A model generated the notes under the pieces. It was not told the origin of the DNA. It worked only from the letters and a program-made list of their open reading frames with translations, and did no database searches. Positions 53,352 to 64,000 of a DNA stretch of 64,000 nt are shown here, piece by piece (positions within the stretch are counted from its first letter, which is position 1; every line of letters starts with the position of its first letter). The DNA is from Paulinella micropora (Eukaryota > Cercozoa > Imbricatea > Euglyphida), in assembly GCA_009731375.1 (NCBI GenBank), contig BJOX01000221.1:660176-724175 (forward strand), read 5' to 3'. The position numbers were made by a program, and so were the translations under genes.

Positions 53352-54043
53352 CATTATTATTATTATTATTATTATTTGGGACTGCGGAATAACCTCGGCT
53401 TAGTGCAGTCTTGCCCTCAGGAACTCCATCGGTGGCCCCGATCATCAGGCGAGAGACTGACACGGGGGGGTGGAGGACCTCGAACAAGGGTATTGGAGGC
53501 TTATGTCCGTTGAGGATATGCCATTAGCTGCATCAGTACGCCTCAGATATAGTAAATCTGCCTTGGAGTGTTGACTGTGACATATTTGAGGGAAATCCCG
53601 ATGAAAAAACCTAGTCACACTTGCTAAACAGAGTTCCAGCCCAATGGCCTCAAGGCGTTAAACTGTGACGCCAACTCATAACCCTTTGGTGGTAGATGCT
53701 GGGGAGGAGGGTCGTTGCGCGCGTAAAAGATCTTAAACTCCGCATATGCTGGTTGATAGCCCAGGACCCAGCAGACACCAGATTGTTATGGGTGGGGTTT
53801 CGAGGCAGCTCTAGCAACCGCGCTTGGTGTATGCACTTGCACATTCGGTGACGTCTTGCAAGAGGTTGCTGGGACTGCGGAATAACCTCGGCTTAGTGCA
53901 GTCTTGCCCTCAGGAACTCCATCGGTGGCCCCGATCATCAGGCGAGAGACTGACACGGGGGGGTGGAGGACCTCGAACAAGGGTATTGGAGGCCTATGTC
54001 CGTTGAGGATATGCCATTAGCTGCATCAGTACGCCTCAGATAT

Positions 54044-54090
<47 letters not shown>

Positions 54091-54101
54091 CATTATTATT
54101 A

Positions 54102-54157
<56 letters not shown>

Positions 54158-54250
54158 TATTTTTTTTAAAGCAAACACTGGTTTAATAAAATTCTTGCCA
54201 CTCGCCGTAGAGCCCGCCGCCTGAGTGGGAAGCAGAAGACTCTGATATAG
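52647..54250. mobile_element. (ATT)n-tailed dispersed repeat R1, several copies
   Basis: A unit containing TGGGACTGCGGAATAACCTC, ATCATCAGGCGAGAGACTGA, GGTGGAGGACCTCGAACAAG and ending GTACGCCTCAGATATAGTA + (TTA)n occurs on plus at 53377-53558 and 53866-54046, and inverted at 52849-52941. The longer form (53570-54046) adds about 290 bases upstream. Gaps at 52802-52811 and 52942-53200. No intact ORF; the structure fits the 3' parts of a non-LTR or SINE-like element with a trinucleotide tail. Confidence 0.7.
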
Positions 54251-54890
54251 TATTATTATTAAATAAGACATAGACGATTAATCAACATTAAACTTAGTCA
54301 CGAATATTCGACAATGAAGTTTAATAAATTGAACTTAGTAACATTAAATAATATTCAGTGAATAACATTGATTAATCATGATTGATCATGATTGATTAAT
54401 ATTGATTAATATTGATTAATATTGATTAATATTGAATAATATTCCTGAGTGAATAATTTAATAATTTAATAATGAGCGTCGCATCAGTTTATTCAATAAT
54501 GAGTCAATGCAGCACTTTGCTTTGATTCCGAGTCACTCTTTTGCTGTTGCCAGTTCGACTTTGCCACCGAGTGCCTCGGACAATCGCAACTATGAGGATG
54601 AAAATTTTGGCAATATTGCTATATTAAATATATTTCACCGTACGTTTCGTGTTAGTTAAATATTAAAAGCGAGTCAATTATTAAATATATTTCACCGTAC
54701 GTTTCGTGTTAATTAAATATCAAAAGCGAGTCAACAGCAATAAAAACAATATTGAAAACGATAAACTCAAAAAGGTTATTTGACAGAAGAAATTTTTTAT
54801 CAAAAATTTCGTGTTCAATTGCCTGTTTGCAACAACAGGAAAATATATCGATATCGATATTAATGAATACTGAACTAACATATTGTACAA
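54251..54890. other. AT-rich unique DNA with short direct repeats
   Basis: (ATTGATTA)n at 54368-54440, and a 55-base direct repeat TATTAAATATATTTCACCGT ACGTTTCGTGTTA at 54622 and 54680. No gene seen. Confidence 0.5.
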
Positions 54891-54894
54891 AGAC

Positions 54895-55703
54895 ATATAC
54901 ATACATACATACATACGGTCATACAAACATACATACATACATACATGCATACATGCATACATACATACATGCATACATACATACATACATACATACATAC
55001 ATACATACATACATACATACATACATACATGCATGCATACGTGTACACATACAGACATAAATACATACATACATACATACATACATGCATACATGCATAT
55101 ATACATACATGCATGCATGAATATATACATACATACATACATACATGCATATATACATAAATACATACATACATACATACATACATACATACATGCATAC
55201 ATACATGCGTGCATGCATACATACATACATACATACATGTATACATACATACATACATACATAGATGCAAACGCATACACACATACACACATACATGCAT
55301 ACATGCATACATAACATACATAACATACATAACATACATAACATACATAACATACATAACATACATAACATACATAACATACATACATACATACATACAT
55401 ACATACATACATACAACACACAAAGACACATGCATACATACATACATACGTACATACATACATACAATGTAACATACATACATACATACATACAAACATA
55501 CATACATACATACATACATACATACATGCATACATACATACATACATACATACATACACACACACACATGCATACATACATACATACATACGTACGTACA
55601 TACATACATACATAGATGCATACGTATATATATATATATATACTATGATATTGATATATATACATATATATACTATGATATGTATCTTATATATATATAT
55701 AAG

Positions 55704-55735
<32 letters not shown>

Positions 55736-55750
55736 AGATATATATCATAT

Positions 55751-55781
<31 letters not shown>

Positions 55782-57439
55782 CACATACATACATACATAC
55801 ATACATACATACATACATACATACATACATACATACATACATGCATACATACATGCATACATACATACATACATACATGCATACATACATACACACACAT
55901 ATGCATGCATGCATGCATGCATGCATACATACATACATACATACATACAGACAGACTTATACATACATACATGCATGCATGCATAAATACATACATACAT
56001 ACATACAATGTAACATACATACATACATACATACATACATACATACATACATACATAACATACATGACTTACATGATCATGACATACATGACATACATGA
56101 CATACATACATACATACATACATACATACATGCATACATACATACATACATACATGCATACATGCATACATTCATACATACATACAATGGAACTTACTGA
56201 AGTGTAACATACATACGTGCATACATACATACATACATACATACATACATACATACATACATGCATACATGCATACATACATACATGCATACATACATAC
56301 ATACATACATACATACATACATGCATGCATGCATATGTACATACATGCATTCATACATGCATACTTACATACATACATACATACATACACACACACATAC
56401 ATACATACATACATACATACATACATACATACATGCATACATACATGCGTGCATGCATACATACATACATACATACATAGATGCAAACGCATACACACAT
56501 ACACACATACATGCATACATGCATACATAACATACATAACATACATACATACATACATACATACATACATACATACATACAACACACAAAGATACATGCA
56601 TACATACATACATACATACATACATAGAATGTAACACACATACATACATACATAAATACATAAATACAAACATACATACATACATACATACATACATGCA
56701 TGCATACATACATACATACATACATACATACATGCATACATTCATACATACATACAATGGAACTTACTGAAGTGTAACATACATACATACATGCATACAT
56801 ACATACATACATACATACATACATACATGCATACATACATACATACATACATACATACATGCATGCATGCATATGTACATACATACATTCATACATGCAT
56901 ACATACATACATACCTACATACATACCTACATACATACACACATACATACATACATACATACATACATAAATACATACATACATACATACATACATACAT
57001 ACATACATGCGTGCATACATGCATACATACATACATACATACATACATACATAGATGCAAACGCATACACATACACACATACATGCATACATGCACACAT
57101 AACATACATAACATACATACATACATACATACGTACAACACACAAAGATACATACATACATACATACATACATACATACATACAAACATACATACATACA
57201 TACATACATGCATACATGCATGCATGCATGCATACATACAAACATACATACATACAAACATACATACACACACATGCATACATACATACATACATACATA
57301 CATGCATACATACATGCATACATACATAAATACATACATATGCATACATACATGCATACATACATACATACTTACATACATACATACATAGTACATCATA
57401 CATACATCATGCATCATGCATACATACATACATACATAA

Positions 57440-57472
<33 letters not shown>

Positions 57473-57985
57473 CACACATGTGCATGCATGCATGCATACA
57501 TACATACATACATACATACATATACATACATATACATACATACATACATACATATACATACATACATGCAATACAATGTAACATACATACATACATACAT
57601 ACATACATAATACATGCATACATACATACATACACACATACATACATACATACATACACACATACAAACATACATAACATACATACATGACATACATGAC
57701 ATACATGACATACATGACATACATGACATACAACTACATACATACATACATACATGCATACATACATACATATATACATACATGCTACATACATACAAAC
57801 AATGGAACTTACTGAAGTGTAACATACATACATACATACATACATACATACACAATGATATGTACATACACATACATACATAAATGCAGACACAGACAGG
57901 CACAGACAGACAGACAGACAGACAGACAAAGGGGACAAACAAAGAAACACAAAAACACAAAAACAGACAAAACACACATACATAC
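54895..57985. repeat. 3-kb (CATA)n array with nested higher-order repeats
   Basis: Almost pure CATA with TGCA, (ACATA)n pentamer blocks (55312-55380) and a (TA)n zone at 55625-55755. A unit with landmarks GATGCAAACGCATACACA, AACACACAAAGA and AATGGAACTTACTGAAGTGT recurs at about 55265-56215, 56480-56780 and 57050-57820, a higher-order repeat of several hundred bases. Confidence 0.95.
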
Positions 57986-57989
57986 AAAG

Positions 57990-58262
57990 ACCTTCACGAG
58001 AGAGAGAGAGAGAGAGATAAGAAAGAGATAGAGAGAAAGAGGAAGAGAGAGATAGAGAGATAGAGAGAGAGATAGAGAGAGATCAACTGAATAACTAGGT
58101 TTCCTTTAATATTAAAATTGTTCTCTCAATAAAAGCGAAGAAGAAGAAGAGACAGACAGACAGACAGGCGGACAGGCGGACAGACAGACGGACAGACAGA
58201 CGGACAGACGTCGACAGGCAGACAGACAGACAGGCAGACGTCGGTCCGGCGTCGACAGACAT
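57990..58262. repeat. (GA)n and (CAGACGGA)n
   Basis: GA/GATA repeat to 58082, a short unique stretch, and a CAGACAGG/CGGA array at 58150-58260. Confidence 0.9.
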
Positions 58263-58570
58263 GTAAATGAGAAGCAAGGAAAAAAAAGGTACCGACAAAT
58301 AACAAATTACAATGCGGTGTTGTTTTCCGGTTCCCTAGGGAGAGTGTGAGAGACTCAGAGGGAGAGTGAGGAAGAAATGCGGAGATGAAAATAGCAAGTG
58401 TTTTCGGTTACGGCATGCGCGCCTTCTTTTCAAGAGTACTTTCAAGAAAATAATACATTTCCCTCACTGCAGGAGCAGACGTACAGTACCACTCCTAACT
58501 GAAGTTTTGCCAACCAAGTGCTAAGGTAGAAGAAATTTAGGCGATTTTCTGGCTACGCCCGGCGCGGCTC
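58263..58570. other. unique spacer
   Basis: No feature recognised in about 300 bases before the GC-rich modules. Confidence 0.5.
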
Positions 58571-59047
58571 GCGCGGATTTCCGCCCACCTGCCTGCCTGC
58601 CTGCCTACATGCCTCTCTGCCTGCCTGCCTACCTGCCTGCCTGCCTGCATGCCTCTCTGCCTGCCTGCCTGCCTGCCTGGCTACTTGCCTGCCTGCCTAC
58701 TTTACCTACCTAGCGCCGCTGCTGCCCGAGCGGGGGCGACAACGCCCTGGCAAGCGTAACAAGTGCGTGGGATCGCTACATCGACCGCCTTGGGCGCTGG
58801 CAGCGAGGCCTGGGGCGGCGCGCGAGAGTGACCGCTGCTGAGGCGCGGCCGCGCCGCGCGCGAGGGTTTCCGCTGCTACCTGCCTGCCTCTGCCTGCCTG
58901 CTTACCTACCTACCGCTGCTGTCAGGCAGGGGCGACAACGCCGTGACAAGCGTAACAACTGTCTGGGTCTGATCGCCGCGTCGACCGCCTCTGGTGCTGG
59001 CAGCGAGGCCCATCGCGAGAATTTCCGCTGCTGCTGCTGCTGCCCAG
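58571..59047 (+). repeat. (CCTG)n and GC-rich 200-bp modules
   Basis: (CCTG)n at 58588-58700. A module with GGGGCGACAACGCC, AAGCGTAACAA, then ATCG(C)..CGACCGCCT and GCTGGCAGCGAGGCC occurs at about 58730-58860 and 58925-59040. A third, diverged copy is at 59485-59600 (GGTGACAACGGGCAAGCGAA, GACCGCCTCTGGCGCTGGCA). The middle copy ends at the acceptor of the candidate exon at 59048. Confidence 0.7.
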
Positions 59048-59390
59048 AACCTGGATCACTGGGCCCTGGACTACAAGCAGAGGCACGCGCTGTTGGACTA
59101 CAGGTCGGCGGACCCTGGCCTAGGCCTGAGGCCGGCAAGCGAGGTGCAGCACGTTTGCCTGGAACGAGATGCAGCGGACGCTCGACATGCTGGAGACGGA
59201 CGGGCAGCCGCGGTCCCTGGACCAGAAGCGTTTCCATGACGCTCCAGAGCATGCTTGGCCTCTCAGCGCGCCCAACCTGTGGCTTACACCAGAGTACGTT
59301 AGCCGGCAGCCCTTCGTAGAGTTCACGCGGCTTGGTAGTGTTGTGCAAGTTTCTCACCACTCTCTTGAGTGCACTGTGGGCGGGCTGTAG
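59048..59390 (+). CDS. candidate two-exon 3' end of an unidentified gene
   Basis: Exon 59048-59103 (acceptor CTGCTGCCCAG, donor AG|GTCGGC) joins exon 59150-59390 (acceptor GGTGCAG) across a 46-base intron in phase, giving NLDHWALDYKQRHALLDY, then TFAWNEMQRTLDMLETDGQP, RSLDQKRFHD and an end at TAG. The two segments are GC-rich with balanced composition and an aromatic/charged pattern like a real domain. No start codon or upstream exon is evident; the upstream DNA is the repeated GC-rich module. The minus strand also has a 323-codon frame over this region (59873-58902) rich in Arg, Pro and Ser, which I take as antisense. Confidence 0.4.
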
Positions 59391-60071
59391 GCATGGCGCA
59401 GTCGTCTTATCAAAAATAAGACGACGACTGCCTACGGGTCGTGGAAGGCACTCCTCGTGTGGGGGGGGCCCCGCCATGAGTGGCGGGAGGTGACAACGGG
59501 CAAGCGAACAAGTGCGTGCGTTTGATCGCCGTGTCGACCGCCTCTGGCGCTGGCAGACCGCCTCTGGCAGCGAGACCCAGCGCGATAATTTCTGCTGCTG
59601 TGGGGCGTGGAACGCAGCGCGCTCCTCGTGCGTTGAATGCAGCGCTCCTCGTGTGGGTTGGCCCCCGCCAGTAGGGGCGGGAGGGAGTTTCCGCTTTTGT
59701 GACGACGCTGTCCGAGGATGGCATTTACGTACGCGCGGCCGACCACGCTTCCTCGCCTGTCTGCCTGCAATCTTGTCTCCTGCTTTTTCTTCTTGGGCAC
59801 GGGGGCAGTCGCTGGGAACGCCACAGGAGCAATCGCTCAAAGTTTTACTGTCACGCAATTTGTAGTGACGCAAATCTCTGATCTATTGCTGCTCAGGCTT
59901 CGGCCAGTGAGACCAGCGAGCGAGCGGCGATCTGCGAGCGGCGCGCGGCACGGTGGCGTCGGATAGCGTGTTGTTAACGAACAAGCTCACCGCCTTGTAC
60001 GGCAAGTGTTTTGGACGGAAGAAAAAAAATATTTCGAATATGCTAGATTGAAGCTCCTCGAGTACGCACGC
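59391..60071. other. GC-rich spacer with third module copy
   Basis: Contains a hairpin TCTTATCAAAAATAAGACGA at 59404 and a diverged GC module at 59485-59690, then unique DNA. The block (A/G)TGAATGCAGCGC-CCTCGTG is repeated at about 59610-59650. No convincing exon seen. Confidence 0.4.
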
Positions 60072-60192
60072 GCAGGAGATCCTGGATCGAACCATAATTT
60101 AGGTAGTGGAAACGCAGATAATGATAGTTCTCTTCGAAACGATCATTATCTGTCTTTCCATTACCTTTATGATTCCATCCAGGATCTCCTGC
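60072..60192. mobile_element. fold-back element or long hairpin
   Basis: A 121-bp near-perfect inverted repeat. It starts GCAGGAGATCCTGGAT and ends ATCCAGGATCTCCTGC. Arms of about 55 bases continue inward (GCAGATAATGATAG versus CGATCATTATCTG) around a loop of about 10 bases (TTCTCTTCGAAA). Either a tiny MITE or a structured RNA or regulatory palindrome. Confidence 0.75.
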
Positions 60193-60427
60193 AATTCGAA
60201 TTCAGGCAACAACTTCGTCACGTGATTTCAGATTAGTGTCGTTGTTCTTCCTCCACGCTGCCTGCAGCCTCCAGAAATATTAAAATTTCCCGGAAAGTTC
60301 CCCTACATATTGGACCGGGCCTGCCAAGTAATTTTTTTGGGGATACACCCGATTTTTCATACTGTATTAAATCACTCACATCTGCTCACATAGGTATTTA
60401 ATTCAGGTACATATACAATATCATAAA

Positions 60428-60751
60428 TTAAGCTTGTATTTTTAACTCATTCTTAATTTGCCGCTCTGTGTATGTTTCATACCATTCCACACTTATAGGC
60501 TGTTCAGTTAGCATATATAATTTTAATTTGTTATGACATCCTCGGGGGTTGTTTTTGTCTGTGTATCTTTACATCCTTTTCCGTAGTTTTTCAGCCTCAT
60601 CTTCCGTTATTAATTCTGCTTCGGCTTCAAATAGTTCAACCGCATAATTTTCATCTACTTTAATTGAAACAGCTTTAAACTATGCTTTAATGTCTTCTAT
60701 GTTGTTGTCGGTTAGTATTTTTTCTCCGTCCATCCGTGACATATCGCACAT
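60428..60751 (-). pseudogene. small decayed ORF with two in-frame stops
   Basis: From ATG at 60751 to TAA at 60428 one frame of 108 codons shows coding-like composition: MDGEKILTDNNIEDIKA, a TAG, KAVSIKVDENYAVELFEAEA, a TAA, then RYTDKNNPRGCHNKLKLYML, SVEWYETYTERQIKNELK. AT-rich codon use differs from the GC-rich neighbours, pointing to an inserted, foreign or old sequence. I do not recognise a family. Since other genes in the window end with TAA, TAG and TGA, reassigned stops are unlikely. Confidence 0.5.
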
Positions 60752-60771
60752 TTAATAAATGCAGCGCGTGC

Positions 60772-61132
60772 CTAAGGCTGGCCGGCTAGCCACCAGCCTG
60801 CCGCCTGAGCGGCCAGCGCGAGCCACTGGAGCGACCCGACGCGGCGCCCGGCAGAGCTGGTTTCCTCGCCACGGTGCGCGGTCGCGCTCTGACTGTGGCT
60901 GGCAGTGGGGCTGGGGCTGGCCGCGGGGCTGCGGCTGGGCACGCACACCGCCAGTACAGACTGGCGCGCCGGCTCGGCCGACCAGGCGGCCGCCAGGGTA
61001 AAGTCTGAGTACAGGCTTACCCTGGCATTTTGCATGAGTAGCAGGACCTCGTCGTCCGCGGCCGCCAGGCACAGGTGTCGCGCTGTGGCCGTCAGCTGTG
61101 TAGCGTTGGAGCCACTGGCGAGCAACGAGCAG

Positions 61133-61178
<46 letters not shown>

Positions 61179-61903
61179 NNNNNNNNNNCGCCTGGCTCGA
61201 CGCTGCGCAGCGCGTAGGTGACGTCCTTACCCCACGGTAGTGGCGCCCGCAGGCCCGCGCGCGTGAGCTCGGGGACCACCAGGCTGTAGTTCTGCCCAGG
61301 CCGCAGCTGCGGCCAGTCGTTGGACGCGGACGTGACCCCCGACGACGGCCCGGGGACGACGGGCGACGGTGACGGTGAGCGGCTGGTGAGCGCGGAGGCC
61401 TGGGATGGTAGAGGCCAAGGTAGCAGCAGGCCCGGGCACGCTTCGGTTGTGACATAGGGCAGCGTCACGAACGTCGTGATCCTGACCAAACCCGCTGGCT
61501 GGTTGGTAGTGGCAGTGAAGGACACGTTGTAGGTCCCCAGCAGGTCGTCGGTCGAGTTACAGTCGTGGCCAAACCACATCTCGCAGTGCTTCTCGCGTGT
61601 GAGCACTGCGGTCCGCGTGCGCCAGCTTCCGTCGTTAGCCCAGGCCGCGGTGTGCATCACCTGCTGCGAATGGATTATCAGCGAGTCTCCGGTTCGGTAA
61701 GTCAGGGAATGTAAGTAAAACACGTAGGGGTACAGCGCACGCAACTGGTAGCAGAGCGTATCTCCCAGCGCGAGGTCTTCCGTGTAGTTCAGGCCCGGCA
61801 CGACCTCGGGACAGGTCGCCGAGCTAAGCCAGCCGAAGCTTAGTACGAGCCAGTACGCTACGGTAAGGCTTGTCCCCGCTAGGTGGTGTCTCGCCGGACG
61901 CAT
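60772..61903 (-). CDS. secreted or cell-surface protein, interrupted by poly-C and gap
   Basis: Start chosen at MRPARHHLAG (61903), followed by a hydrophobic signal segment VAYWLVLSFGWLSSATC; an ATG 16 codons upstream (61951) is also possible. Then CPEVVPGLNYTEDLALGDTL, several N-glycosylation sites (NYT, NST, NVS, NYS, NAT), a Ser/Pro linker (SRSPSPSPVVPGPSSGV) and a second domain starting RPGQNYSLVVPELTRAGL. The two domains look related (PGLNYT/PGQNYS, GDTLCYQLR/GKDVTYALR). The frame breaks at a poly-C run (61133-61178) and gap (61179-61188). Beyond it a different frame continues (CSLLASGSNATQLTATARHL...) to a hydrophobic C-terminus and stop at 60772, which could be a GPI-type tail. Function unknown. 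Confidence 0.6.
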
Positions 61904-61961
61904 GGAAGGGCCAAACCGTTCGTTGTTCTTTGTGTAGGCTTCTTTCTTCATTTTTTCTAAT

Positions 61962-61968
61962 TAATAAT

Positions 61969-61999
<31 letters not shown>

Positions 62000-62201
62000 T
62001 AATAATGATAATAGTGCTTCTCTGTCAATGGCTGATGCATTTCTGCACATGCGCCTCCATCGTCTCACCCGTGAGGGGAGTACGAAGAATTGACGATAAG
62101 CTCTAATGACACCCCCGCANNNNNNNNNNNNNNNNNNNNNNNNNNNNNNATGGAGCTCCTGAGGGCAAGACTGCACTAAGCCGAGGTTATTCTGCAGTCC
62201 C

Positions 62202-62297
<96 letters not shown>

Positions 62298-62509
62298 ATA
62301 TCTGAGGCGTACTGATGCAGCTAATGGCATCCTCAACGGACATAAGCCTCCAATACCCTTGTTCGAGGTCCTCCACCCCCCCGTGTCAGTCTCTCGCCTG
62401 ATGATCGGGGCCACCGATGGAGCTCCTGAGGGCAAGACTGCACTAAGCCGAGGTTATTCCGCAGTCCCAGCAACCTCTTGCAAGACGTCACCGAATGTGC
62501 AAGTGCATA
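61962..62509. mobile_element. R1-type repeats inverted, with (ATA)n tails
   Basis: (AAT)n at 61962-62008, a second family R1b (GTGCTTCTCTGTCAATGGCT to CTCTAATGACACCCCCGCA), a gap at 62120-62149, an R1 fragment, (AAT)n at 62202-62293 and an R1 copy at 62294-62509 ending at a gap. Confidence 0.7.
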
Positions 62510-63433
62510 NNNNNNNNNNNNNNNNNNNNNNNNNNNNNNNNNNNNNNNNNNNNNNNNNNNNNNNNNNNNNNNNNNNNNNNNNNNNNNNNNNNNNNNNNNN
62601 NNNNNNNNNNNNNNNNNNNNNNNNNNNNNNNNNNNNNNNNNNNNNNNNNNNNNNNNNNNNNNNNNNNNNNNNNNNNNNNNNNNNNNNNNNNNNNNNNNNN
62701 NNNNNNNNNNNNNNNNNNNNNNNNNNNNNNNNNNNNNNNNNNNNNNNNNNNNNNNNNNNNNNNNNNNNNNNNNNNNNNNNNNNNNNNNNNNNNNNNNNNN
62801 NNNNNNNNNNNNNNNNNNNNNNNNNNNNNNNNNNNNNNNNNNNNNNNNNNNNNNNNNNNNNNNNNNNNNNNNNNNNNNNNNNNNNNNNNNNNNNNNNNNN
62901 NNNNNNNNNNNNNNNNNNNNNNNNNNNNNNNNNNNNNNNNNNNNNNNNNNNNNNNNNNNNNNNNNNNNNNNNNNNNNNNNNNNNNNNNNNNNNNNNNNNN
63001 NNNNNNNNNNNNNNNNNNNNNNNNNNNNNNNNNNNNNNNNNNNNNNNNNNNNNNNNNNNNNNNNNNNNNNNNNNNNNNNNNNNNNNNNNNNNNNNNNNNN
63101 NNNNNNNNNNNNNNNNNNNNNNNNNNNNNNNNNNNNNNNNNNNNNNNNNNNNNNNNNNNNNNNNNNNNNNNNNNNNNNNNNNNNNNNNNNNNNNNNNNNN
63201 NNNNNNNNNNNNNNNNNNNNNNNNNNNNNNNNNNNNNNNNNNNNNNNNNNNNNNNNNNNNNNNNNNNNNNNNNNNNNNNNNNNNNNNNNNNNNNNNNNNN
63301 NNNNNNNNNNNNNNNNNNNNNNNNNNNNNNNNNNNNNNNNNNNNNNNNNNNNNNNNNNNNNNNNNNNNNNNNNNNNNNNNNNNNNNNNNNNNNNNNNNNN
63401 NNNNNNNNNNNNNNNNNNNNNNNNNNNNNNNNN
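62510..63433. other. 924-base assembly gap
   Basis: Unsequenced. It is flanked by R1 on the left and R1b on the right, so it probably holds repeat. Confidence 0.95.
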
Positions 63434-63770
<337 letters not shown>

Positions 63771-64000
63771 CATAGGTGCAAGAAGAAAAAGACCAAGTAG
63801 TAGTAGAAAAAAAATTAATAAAAAATCAATGTATAATATAAAAATAAAGAGAGAGTTGAGAGAAACACAAGAAGAAAGCAGAGAAAAAGACATAGTAATT
63901 GAAAGACAGAATGGAAATAGAAAAACTAAAAAATAATCAAAATATAATAGCAAATCAAACAGTACCGATAGATAGTGCATAACATAAAACCCCCAAAAAA
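63771..64000 (+). other. AT-rich end of window with Lys/Glu-rich frames
   Basis: Two plus-strand frames (KRPSSSRKKINKKS...; VQEEKDQVVVEKKLIKNQ) are open for part of it. Composition is too biased to call a gene. The AT-rich style resembles the decayed ORF at 60428-60751. Confidence 0.25.

Noticed and set aside
58902-59873. 323-codon minus-strand frame rich in Arg/Pro/Ser
   Set aside because: Typical antisense frame of GC-rich DNA; no splice sites or motifs, and the plus strand offers a better phase-consistent model.

Overview
This is nuclear DNA of a eukaryote with an unusually heavy load of short tandem repeats. More than half of the window is microsatellite, minisatellite, dispersed repeat or assembly gap. 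The genes are islands of short GC-richer exons separated by GT-AG introns built almost entirely from repeats such as TATC, CT, CATA, TTG and GAT. There are no operons, prokaryotic signals, CRISPR arrays or recognisable tRNA/rRNA genes. The gene content (Mediator subunit MED9, a seven-helix protein fused to an RGS domain, a Sec23/24-like vWA protein) fits a protist or early-branching opisthokont lineage, but I cannot place the organism more precisely.

The gene models below were assembled by hand. Exons were accepted when they had a GT donor and an AG acceptor and when codon phase was kept across every join. Left to right: a decayed mobile-element-like reading frame at the left edge (1-764); a small coiled-coil gene on the minus strand (3282-9234, 6-7 exons); divergent to it, an 8-exon plus-strand gene for a 714-residue protein with a Sec23/24-type zinc finger and vWA domain (9970-14729); unique intergenic DNA; MED9 on the minus strand (17089-18321, 4 exons); a plus-strand, about 10-exon gene for a Pro/Ser-rich protein of unknown function (22692-31083); a TE-rich spacer with two MITE families; and a 14-exon minus-strand gene (35590-47300) for an 890-residue 7TM-RGS protein with a long Ser-rich tail. 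The right quarter is mostly repeat. It holds a candidate plus-strand gene fragment (59048-59390), a fold-back element (60072-60192), a decayed ORF (60428-60751), a secreted or cell-surface protein gene interrupted by a poly-C/gap (60772-61903, minus) and copies of an (ATT)n-tailed repeat.

Three patterns stand out. (1) In at least five genes the neighbouring introns carry extra, partly decayed copies of exon edges, each including the splice site and embedded in microsatellite ('exon-edge echoes'). (2) In every modelled gene, whichever its strand, the tetranucleotide repeat reads TATC/CTAT on the sense strand, and it often abuts 3' splice sites as a pyrimidine tract. (3) Dispersed repeats have characteristic microsatellite ends ((ATCT)n for one family, (ATT)n for another), and one 19-bp minisatellite looks like an amplified MITE terminus, so mobile elements appear to be sources of the tandem repeats.

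Assembly gaps lie at 3604-3760, 17017-17026, 17433-17442, 18750-19574, 21486-21779, 24028-24039, 32248-32270, 34026-34477, 40602-40637, 44363-44372, 45511-45520, 50150-50549, 52802-52811, 52942-53200, 61179-61188, 62120-62149 and 62510-63433. Almost all of them fall inside or beside repeats.
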